DNA of 5,560 nucleotides from positions 118,230-123,789 of the forward strand of contig KL571293.1 in assembly GCA_000715855.1 (NCBI GenBank). The letters are read 5' to 3'. The notes beneath the pieces were generated by a model, which saw only the letters and a list, made by a program, of their open reading frames with translations, was not told the DNA's origin and made no database searches. Every line of letters begins with the position of its first letter. The stretch's first letter is position 1. Positions 1 to 5,560 of the stretch are shown piece by piece. The DNA is from Actinoplanes liguriensis (GTDB taxonomy: Bacteria > Actinomycetota > Actinomycetes > Mycobacteriales > Micromonosporaceae). A program made the translations under genes and the position numbers.

Positions 1-2001
1 GAGCCGTCGGTCGGCGGCAACTACGGCCGGGCCGTGGTCTCCTGCCTGCACCGGGCCGACCTGGACCTGCTGCGGGTGGCCCGCGGCATCGCCGCCTGCG
101 ACGAGCCGGCCCTGCTGGAGCAATTGCTCCCGGGGGAAGGCCCGGGGATCGGCCGCACGGTGCGGGCGCTGACCGCCGCAGGCGTGCTCGCCCAGGGCAC
201 GTTCCGGCACCCGGTCGCCCGCGAGGCGGTGCTCGCCGGGATCGACGAGCCGGAGCGTGCCGAGTTGCACCACCGTGTCGCGGTGCTCGCCCACCGCGGT
301 GGCGCGGCGCCGGCGGTGGTGGCCGAGCATCTGGCCGGCGCCGGATCGGCTCTTCAGGCGTGGGCGGTTCCGGTGCTGGAGGACGCGGCCCGGCAGGCAC
401 TGCGCGAGGGTTCGGTGACCACCGCGGTGCGCTACCTGCGGATCGCGTGGGAGAGCTGCACCGACGAACTGCGCAAGGCCCGGATCATGGCGACCCTGGT
501 ACGCGCCGAGTGGCGGATCAACCCGAGCGCGCCGACGGGCTATCTGCCGGAGCTGACGGCCGCGCTGCGCGAAGGGCACCTGCGTGGCGCGGACGCGCTG
601 GTGCTCACCAAGGCGCTGCTCTGGCACGGCCAGTTCGCCGACGCCAAGGAAGTGTTCGAGCACCTCAGCCTGCACGCCGACGCGACCGACCAGGAACTGG
701 CCGCCGAGCTGGCGATCACCCGGACGTTGCTGCGGGTGACCTACCCTCCGTTCCTCTCCCAGGTCCGTCCGCCGGGGCGGCGGCCGGTCGCGCCGGCCAC
801 GGTCGGCGCCAGTCAGCGCACGGAGGCGGCCCTCGCGCTCGCTGCGGCGCTCACCACCGGACCGTCCGAGCAGTTGGTGAGCACGGTCGAGCGGATCCTG
901 CGCAACTCGCGGCTCGACGAGATGAGTCTGGACACCGTGGAGAGCGCGCTGTTCGCGCTGACCTACGCGGGCCGGGTGGAGCAAGCCGCGCCCTGGTGCG
1001 ACCTGTTCGTCGAGGAGGCCGGTGCCCGTCGCGCGCCCAGCAGGCAGGCCCGGCTGGCGGCGATCCGGGCGGAGATCTCGGTGCGCCTCGGCGACCTGCG
1101 GGGCGCGCAGCGTCAGGCCCGGCAGGCGCTCACCCTGATGCCGCCGAGCAGTTGGGGGGTGGCGATCGGTGTCCCGATCGCGGCCGGCGTGCTGGCCGGG
1201 ACCGGGACGGGTGACTTCGGCACGGTCCGCGACCTGCTCGACCAGCCGGTGCCGGAGCAACTGTTCCACACCCGGTATGGCGTGCACTACCTGCACGCCC
1301 GGGGTTGCTACAGCCTGGCTGCCGGTGAGCTGCCGCTGGCTCTGCGCGACTTCCAGCGCTGCGGCGAGCTGCTCGCCAAGTGGCGGCTGGACACGCCCGG
1401 CCTGATTCCGTGGCGGGTGTCCGCGGCCGAGACGCTGCTCGCGATGGGCGAGCCGGACCAGGCCCGCAAGCTGACCGAGGAGCAGCTTGCCCGATGCAGC
1501 CCGCACACGCCGCGGGTGCAGGCGATGGCGCTGCGGATCTATGCGGCCACCGGCGAGGCGCGGCACCGCCCGATGATCCTGCGCCGGGCCGCCGACCTGC
1601 ATACCGGCGGGGACGAATACGAGCTGGCCCGCACCTTGGCCGACCTGGCCGAATCGTTCCAGGCGCTCGGCGAGTTCCGCCGGTGCGGGCTGGTCGCCCG
1701 GCGGGCGCGGTTGATCGCCGAGAAGGCCGGGGCGCGGCCGCTGCTCGACACGCTGATCGGCACGGCCGGCTGGGACGAGGGAGAGGTGCCGGCGACGGCC
1801 GGGGCGGCCGGGGCGCTCAGCGAAGCGGAGACCCGGGTGGCGGCGCTGGCCGCGGCCGGGTACAGCAATCGGGAGATCGCCGACAAGTTGTTCATCACGA
1901 TCAGCACCGTGGAGCAGCACCTGACCAGGACATACCGCAAATTGCAGGTGTCCCGGCGCACGCAGTTGCCGGCCAGCCTCGTCCTGGACCTCTCCACGTA
2001 G
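1..2001 (+). CDS. LuxR-family (LAL-like) transcriptional regulator, 5' end outside the window
   Basis: This is a large cytoplasmic DNA-binding regulator, probably pathway-specific for the adjacent NRPS cluster. The frame is open from base 1 (starting EPSVGGNYGRAVV), so the GTG at 34 is an internal codon and the true start lies upstream. The window holds 666 residues ending at a TAG stop (1999-2001). Visible residues 68-78 (FRHPVAREAVL) match the conserved segment that follows the AAA/STAND ATPase in LAL proteins; the Walker motifs themselves would be upstream and are not seen. Residues of about 80-590 are Ala/Leu/Arg-rich helical repeats of TPR style. Residues 606-666 form a C-terminal LuxR/GerE helix-turn-helix: LSEAETRVAALAAAGYSNRE, then IADKLFITISTVEQHL and a YRKL segment. 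The gene is convergent with the phosphopantetheinyl transferase and ends 40 bases from its stop. Family assignment is firm; the activator role and the target promoters are inferred. Confidence 0.94.
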   Translation, partial: EPSVGGNYGRAVVSCLHRADLDLLRVARGIAACDEPALLEQLLPGEGPGIGRTVRALTAAGVLAQGTFRHPVAREAVLAGIDEPERAELHHRVAVLAHRGGAAPAVVAEHLAGAGSALQAWAVPVLEDAARQALREGSVTTAVRYLRIAWESCTDELRKARIMATLVRAEWRINPSAPTGYLPELTAALREGHLRGADALVLTKALLWHGQFADAKEVFEHLSLHADATDQELAAELAITRTLLRVTYPPFLSQVRPPGRRPVAPATVGASQRTEAALALAAALTTGPSEQLVSTVERILRNSRLDEMSLDTVESALFALTYAGRVEQAAPWCDLFVEEAGARRAPSRQARLAAIRAEISVRLGDLRGAQRQARQALTLMPPSSWGVAIGVPIAAGVLAGTGTGDFGTVRDLLDQPVPEQLFHTRYGVHYLHARGCYSLAAGELPLALRDFQRCGELLAKWRLDTPGLIPWRVSAAETLLAMGEPDQARKLTEEQLARCSPHTPRVQAMALRIYAATGEARHRPMILRRAADLHTGGDEYELARTLADLAESFQALGEFRRCGLVARRARLIAEKAGARPLLDTLIGTAGWDEGEVPATAGAAGALSEAETRVAALAAAGYSNREIADKLFITISTVEQHLTRTYRKLQVSRRTQLPASLVLDLST

Positions 2002-2007
2002 GCCGGA

Positions 2008-2034
2008 GGCACTCCGGGTCTCGCCCGGAGTGCC
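2008..2034. terminator. Probable bidirectional hairpin terminator between convergent genes
   Basis: A perfect 11-bp inverted repeat, GGCACTCCGGG (2008-2018) and CCCGGAGTGCC (2024-2034), encloses a 5-base loop TCTCG. It sits in the 40-base gap between the regulator stop (2001) and the transferase stop (2042), so it could end transcripts from both sides. No T-tract follows on either strand. That is common for actinobacterial hairpin terminators, but it means termination is inferred from structure and position alone. Confidence 0.8.
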
Positions 2035-2041
2035 CGGGACC

Positions 2042-2686
2042 TCAGGCGGTGACGGCGATCGCGGTGAGGATCAACCCGTCCGCGGCCAGCCAGCGGCCGT
2101 CGAAACCCCGAGGCGCGTGCGGCGCGGTCAGTGTCAGCCGGGCCCGGAACGTCCCGCTCACCGGATCGATCGAGAGCTCCGCGTCCTCGAAGTCGAGCCA
2201 GCGGGCGGTGAGGGGGAACCATGCCTTGTAGACCGATTCCTTCGCACTGAACAGCAGCCGGTCCCAGCTGACCCGGGGATGCCCGGCCAGCAGCGTGGCG
2301 ATCATCTGCTGCTCCGCGGGCAGCGCCACGGTTTCCAGCAGCCCGAAGGGCAACGGCTCGTTCGGCTCGGCGTCGATCCCGACGGTCTGGATCGCGGCGG
2401 CCTCGGCGAGCACCGCGGCCCGGTAGCCGGCGCAGTGTGTGATGCTGCCGACCAGCCCGGCCGGCCACTGCGGCTCACCCTGCCGGCCGGGCAGCACCGG
2501 CGCCGGCGCACGGCCCAGCCGGGCCATCGCCTGGCGGGCGCACCAGCGGGCGGTGGTGAACTCGTCGCGCCGCTTCGCCACGGCCCCGCTGACGATCGCC
2601 TCCTCCTCGGCGTACAGCCTGGCGCCGGGCGGGTCGACGAACGTGTCGACCGCGACCGTCCCGCGCGGAAGGATTGACTCGATCAT
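2042..2686 (-). CDS. Sfp/Svp-type 4'-phosphopantetheinyl transferase
   Basis: The enzyme moves 4'-phosphopantetheine from coenzyme A to the conserved serine of carrier domains, converting apo NRPS or PKS proteins to the holo form in the cytoplasm. The 214-aa protein is complete and of usual length for the EntD/Svp-like branch of Sfp-type enzymes. Visible motifs are the N-terminal KRRDEFTTARWCAR (38-51), the WPAGLVGSITHC block (74-85), VGIDAEPNEPLP (102-113) with probable Mg ligands D105 and E107, and FSAKESVYKAWFPLT (146-160) with E150 and K154. It closely resembles, from memory, Svp of Streptomyces verticillus, a broad-range transferase. The ATG at 2684-2686 (complement) is preceded by GGGGA four bases upstream, and the next in-frame ATG (Met54) would cut into the conserved part. 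The gene is divergent from the NRPS and convergent with the regulator. The NRPS carrier domains are its likely substrates, though it could serve other pathways too. Confidence 0.96.
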   Translation of the reverse strand: MIESILPRGTVAVDTFVDPPGARLYAEEEAIVSGAVAKRRDEFTTARWCARQAMARLGRAPAPVLPGRQGEPQWPAGLVGSITHCAGYRAAVLAEAAAIQTVGIDAEPNEPLPFGLLETVALPAEQQMIATLLAGHPRVSWDRLLFSAKESVYKAWFPLTARWLDFEDAELSIDPVSGTFRARLTLTAPHAPRGFDGRWLAADGLILTAIAVTA

Positions 2687-2799
2687 GGTGTCCCCGTGGT
2701 TCGGCGAAGCATCGACGGATGGCGTCCCCGGAATGCTAGCCAGGGTCGCCGCGCAGCCGGAACCGCAGGAGGCGCGAGCGGGGTCGTCTTAGGGGCCGG

Positions 2800-2829
2800 G
2801 CCGCTCCCATATGGAGCTTCTATAGCGGC
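2800..2829. repeat. Nested inverted repeats around CCATATGG, possible operator
   Basis: GCCGCT (2800-2805) and AGCGGC (2824-2829) are inverted copies flanking an A+T-rich core. Inside them GCTCC (2803-2807) is inverted as GGAGC (2813-2817), and CCATATGG (2807-2814) is itself palindromic. A wider pair, GGGTCG (2781-2786) and CGACCC (2829-2834), encloses the whole set. The stretch lies about 45-75 bases before the NRPS start, where a regulator site would act. Short inverted repeats arise often by chance in G+C-rich DNA, so the operator role is only a suggestion. Confidence 0.3.
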
Positions 2830-2860
2830 GACCCGAACGCTGGGCAGGAATCGGACCAGC

Positions 2861-2867
2861 GAAGGAG
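2861..2867 (+). promoter_or_regulatory. Ribosome binding site of the NRPS gene
   Basis: GAAGGAG lies nine bases before the ATG at 2877. It is a strong actinobacterial Shine-Dalgarno sequence and settles the NRPS start. No other start codon is available upstream after the in-frame TAG at 2823-2825, and the next in-frame ATG (Met8, 2898) is worse placed. Confidence 0.8.
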
Positions 2868-2876
2868 TCGCCAGCG

Positions 2877-5560
2877 ATGAGCACGGACAACACCGCCATG
2901 ACCCGGGACGAGGTTCAGCGGCTGCGCGAGGAACTGCTCCAGAGGCGAATGGCGGGCACCGGCGCCGGCGCTCCGCCCACGGTACCGCGAGCCGACCGCG
3001 GCAAGCCGCTCGCGCTGCACCCCGGCCAGCAACAGCAGTGGTTCCTGAGCCAGCTCAACCCGGATGACCCGGAGTACCTGATCCCGCTGACCCTGCGGCT
3101 GCGTGGCGAGCTGGACGCCACCGCGCTGCGGACCGCCTTCGAGCTGCTGGTGCGCCGGCACGAGATCCTGCACACCCGGTACGAGCTGCGCGACGGCGAG
3201 CCGATGCAGGTCCCCGACCCCGCCTTGTCGCCGTACTGGCGCACCGACGAGCCGGCCGGCGAGAGCGCCGCCCTCGAGTACGCCGAGCGCTTCTCGCTCA
3301 TCCCGATCGACCTGGGCGCCGAGCTCCCGCTGCGAGCCGCGCTGCTCCGGCTGGCCGCCGACGACCACCTGTTCTGCGTGGTCTTCCACCACATCGCCGC
3401 TGACGCGCGCTCGCTGGAGATCTTCGGGGCGGAGCTGGGCGCCCTCTACCGTGCGGCTGTCACCGGACGCGACGCGCAGCTGCCCGAGCTGACCGTGCAG
3501 TACGCCGACTTCGCCGCCTGGCAGCGCGACCAGCTCACCGGTGCGAATCTGGAGCGGCTGACCGGTTACTGGCGTGAGCGGCTGGCCGGCCTGGAGCCGA
3601 CCGAGCTGCCCACCGACCACCAGCGCCCGCCGGTACGCGACTGGCACGGCGATGCGGTCCCGTTCACCGTCGACGGTCATCTCGCGGAGCGGATCCGCAC
3701 CCTGGGCCGCGCCTGCGACGCCACCCCCTTCATGGTGCTGCTCGCCGCGTTCCAGACCGTCCTGGCCCGGCACACCGGCCGGGACGACGTCGCGGTCGGC
3801 ACGGTCGTCTCCGAGCGCAACCGCCCGGAGCTGCAGAACCTGATCGGGTACGGCATCAACTCGGTGGTCGTGCGCACCCGGGTGGCCGAGGACCCCACCT
3901 TCGGCGAGCTGCTGGGTGACGTCCGCTCCGCCGTGCTGGACGCGTTCGACCACGCCGAGGTGCCGTTCGCCAAGCTGGTCGACGAGCTGCAGCCGGAGCG
4001 CGACACCTCACGCACCCCGCTGTTCCAGATCTCCTTTACCGTGGTGGACGCCGCGGACAGCGCGTTCGACCTGCCCGGCCTCGAGGTGCGCCGGGTCCAG
4101 CTGCCCTGGCGGGTGGCCAAGTTCGACCTCGCGGTCCAGATCGAGCAGCGCCCGGACGGGCTGCACGGTCAGATCGAGTACGCCACCGCCCTCTTCGACC
4201 GGACGACGGTCGAGCGCCTCGCCGGCCACCTGGTGAACGCGTTGGAGAGCGCCGTCACCGACCCGGGCCGCCGGATCAGCGACGTCGAGCTGCTCTCCGT
4301 CGCGGAGCGCCGCCTGGTCGCGCCGGTCGATACCGGCGTTCCCGGCCTGGAGCTGCCGGCCGGCACCACCATCGCGGCCGCCTTCGAGCGGCAGGTGCGG
4401 CGCACCCCGGACGCGACGGCGGTGGTCTTCCAGGACGTCACCCTGACCTATGCACAGGTCAACGAGCGGGCCAACCGGATCGCGCATCACCTGCGCTCGT
4501 ACGGCGCCGGCCCGGGCTCGCTGGTGGCGGTCTGCCTGCCGCGCGGCGCCGACCTGGTACCGGCGCTGCTCGGCGTGGTCAAGTCCGGTGCCGGGTACCT
4601 GCCGCTGGACCCCGCGCACCCGGCCGGCCGGCTCGCCGCGGTGCTGGCCGAGGCGGACCCGGTGGCACTGGTCACGATCGACGGGCTGACCACGGGGCTG
4701 AGCGACGCGTACCGGAGCCCGATCGTGGTCCTGGACGACCCGGCGGACCGCGTCGCGCTGGACGCGCGCCCGGCGACCGACCCGGAGCCGCTGGCGGGCC
4801 CGGAGGATCTGGCCTACGTCATCTACACCTCCGGATCCACCGGCCGGCCCAAAGGGGTACAGGTCACCCACCGCAACGTGCTGCGCCTGATGGCCGCCGG
4901 CACCGGCCTGTACGACTTCACCGACGCCGACGTCTGGCCGCTGTTCCATTCGTACGCCTTCGATGTCTCGGTCTGGGAATTGTGGGGCTCGCTGCTGTTC
5001 GGCGGCCGGCTGGTGGTCGTGCCGGCCGACGTGGTCCGCGCCCCGGGCGAGTTCCTCGACCTGCTCGTCGCGCACGGCGTGACCGTGCTCAACCAGACCC
5101 CGTCGGCGTTCCGCGGGCTGGTCAAGGCCGCCGAGGCCGGCGACCCGCGGATCGACTCGCTGGCCCTGCGCCTCGTCGTCTTCGCCGGTGAGCGCCTCGA
5201 CATCCCGCAGCTCGCGCCGTGGGTCGCCCGCCGTGGCCTGGACGCCCCGGTGCTGGCCAACATGTACGGCATCACCGAGACCACCGTCCACTCCACCTTC
5301 CACCGGCTGGTCGCGGCAGACCTCGACCCGGCGGTCGGCAACCCGATCGGGGTGCCCCTCGCCGACCTGCGCATCTACCTGCTCGACCGGCACGGAGAGC
5401 CGGCCCCGGTCGGCGCGACGGCGGAGATCTACGTCGGTGGCCCCGGCGTCACCGCCGGCTACCTGGGGCGTCCCGAGCTGACCGCCGAGCGCTTCCTGCC
5501 CGACCCGTGGGGGCCGCCCGGGTCCCGCCTCTATCGCAGCGGCGACCTGGCCCGGCGGAT
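2877..5560 (+). CDS. Nonribosomal peptide synthetase, N-terminal C-A part (3' end outside the window)
   Basis: This cytoplasmic assembly-line enzyme activates an amino acid and joins it to an upstream acyl or peptidyl donor. The frame runs from ATG 2877 past the window end, giving 894 residues with no stop. Residues 1-42 are a short leader with a charged helix-like stretch (9-27). Residues of about 43-475 form a condensation domain: C1 LHPGQQQQWFLSQL (47-60), C2 RRHEILHTRY (93-102), active-site motif HHIAADA (171-177), C4 YADFAAWQR (209-217), C5 IGYGINSVVVR (323-333), C6 VPFAKLV (362-368), C7 RDTSRTPLFQ (375-384). From about 497 an adenylation domain follows: A1 LTYAQVNERAN (523-533), A2 VKSGAGYLPLDP (568-579), A3 LAYVIYTSGSTGRPKGV (645-661), A4 FDVSVWEL (695-702), A5 NMYGITE (795-801), A7 YRSGDLARR (886-894). 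The binding-pocket residues read D-V-W-N-V-A-M-V-H, threonine-like. A8-A10, the carrier domain and later modules are not visible. No TTA codon was seen in the part translated. Confidence 0.97.
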   Translation, partial: MSTDNTAMTRDEVQRLREELLQRRMAGTGAGAPPTVPRADRGKPLALHPGQQQQWFLSQLNPDDPEYLIPLTLRLRGELDATALRTAFELLVRRHEILHTRYELRDGEPMQVPDPALSPYWRTDEPAGESAALEYAERFSLIPIDLGAELPLRAALLRLAADDHLFCVVFHHIAADARSLEIFGAELGALYRAAVTGRDAQLPELTVQYADFAAWQRDQLTGANLERLTGYWRERLAGLEPTELPTDHQRPPVRDWHGDAVPFTVDGHLAERIRTLGRACDATPFMVLLAAFQTVLARHTGRDDVAVGTVVSERNRPELQNLIGYGINSVVVRTRVAEDPTFGELLGDVRSAVLDAFDHAEVPFAKLVDELQPERDTSRTPLFQISFTVVDAADSAFDLPGLEVRRVQLPWRVAKFDLAVQIEQRPDGLHGQIEYATALFDRTTVERLAGHLVNALESAVTDPGRRISDVELLSVAERRLVAPVDTGVPGLELPAGTTIAAAFERQVRRTPDATAVVFQDVTLTYAQVNERANRIAHHLRSYGAGPGSLVAVCLPRGADLVPALLGVVKSGAGYLPLDPAHPAGRLAAVLAEADPVALVTIDGLTTGLSDAYRSPIVVLDDPADRVALDARPATDPEPLAGPEDLAYVIYTSGSTGRPKGVQVTHRNVLRLMAAGTGLYDFTDADVWPLFHSYAFDVSVWELWGSLLFGGRLVVVPADVVRAPGEFLDLLVAHGVTVLNQTPSAFRGLVKAAEAGDPRIDSLALRLVVFAGERLDIPQLAPWVARRGLDAPVLANMYGITETTVHSTFHRLVAADLDPAVGNPIGVPLADLRIYLLDRHGEPAPVGATAEIYVGGPGVTAGYLGRPELTAERFLPDPWGPPGSRLYRSGDLARR

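Larger units (their letters stand above)
2687..2876. promoter_or_regulatory. Divergent promoter region between the transferase and NRPS genes
   Basis: These 190 bases separate two divergently transcribed starts and must carry both promoters unless the genes are read from further away. The most A+T-rich part, about 2808-2825 (CATATGGAGCTTCTATAG), stands out from the G+C-rich surroundings and is the best place for an NRPS -10 element; TATAGC at 2821-2826 is one candidate, but no convincing -35 lies 16-18 bases before it. On the minus strand TAGCAT (complement of 2733-2738) is a weak -10 candidate for the transferase. I see no coding region here: an in-frame TAG at 2823-2825 blocks any upstream extension of the NRPS. 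Promoter positions are tentative; the regulatory role follows from gene orientation. Confidence 0.55.

Noticed and set aside
34..36. GTG as the start of the LuxR regulator
   Set aside because: The same frame is open to base 1 and the residues before it fit the family, so this is an internal valine codon.
1539..2468. A 309-codon minus-strand frame spanning the regulator end and the transferase
   Set aside because: It is out of frame with the real transferase and crosses the terminator hairpin; the low-complexity Arg/Ala/Gly translation indicates a shadow frame.
2030..2677. A 215-codon plus-strand frame opposite the transferase
   Set aside because: It mirrors the transferase coding region, while the minus-strand product has clear catalytic motifs.
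2819..2825. A complete sigma-70-type promoter at TCTATAG
   Set aside because: The -10-like sequence is reasonable, but the sequence 16-18 bases upstream is G+C-rich with no likeness to TTGACA, so I list it only as a candidate.
2823..2898. Alternative NRPS starts
   Set aside because: The in-frame TAG at 2823-2825 blocks extension, no start codon lies between it and 2877, and the ATG at 2898 lacks a properly spaced ribosome binding site.
2820..3953. A 377-codon open frame on the minus strand over the NRPS start
   Set aside because: It overlaps the ribosome binding site and the condensation domain antisense, and its translation has no family motif. The plus-strand frame shows all the C-domain motifs in order.
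4008..5393. A 461-codon open frame on the minus strand inside the NRPS
   Set aside because: It lies opposite the adenylation and condensation coding sequence, is rich in Arg, Gly, Val and Gln with no recognisable domain, and is what high-GC codon bias produces on the opposite strand.

Overview
The window reads as the edge of a nonribosomal peptide biosynthetic gene cluster from a high-GC actinomycete. The evidence is the very G+C-rich third codon positions, an AGGAG-type ribosome binding site, a large LuxR-type regulator with a TPR-like body, an Sfp/Svp-type phosphopantetheinyl transferase, and the start of an NRPS. A rare actinomycete such as a Micromonosporaceae member would fit, but this is an impression from protein style and not something the window proves.

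Layout. Positions 1-2001 (+) hold the 3' part of a LAL-like LuxR regulator whose N-terminus lies upstream of the window. Positions 2008-2034 hold a perfect 11-bp stem hairpin, a probable shared terminator between two convergent genes. Positions 2042-2686 (-) encode a complete 214-aa phosphopantetheinyl transferase. Positions 2687-2876 are a divergent intergenic region that should hold the promoters for the transferase and the NRPS; it has a short A+T-rich island with nested inverted repeats and a 12-bp near-repeat. From 2877 (+) to the end of the window runs the 5' part of an NRPS: an N-terminal helix-like leader, a condensation domain, and an adenylation domain up to motif A7. The frame is still open at 5560, so the thiolation domain and anything after it lie beyond the window.

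How the genes work together. The transferase would load 4'-phosphopantetheine onto the carrier domains of the NRPS. The NRPS begins with a condensation domain and no loading A-T module, so its donor must come from another protein (a peptidyl or acyl carrier). Its adenylation pocket, read by alignment to the PheA positions, is D-V-W-N-V-A-M-V-H, closest to threonine-type codes but with two changes. The regulator is a plausible pathway-specific activator of the cluster.

I see no sign of an entirely new kind of system here. The points worth following are the unusual adenylation code, the non-canonical condensation motifs, the donor of the first condensation, and the control region. No tRNA, rRNA, CRISPR or mobile element was seen.
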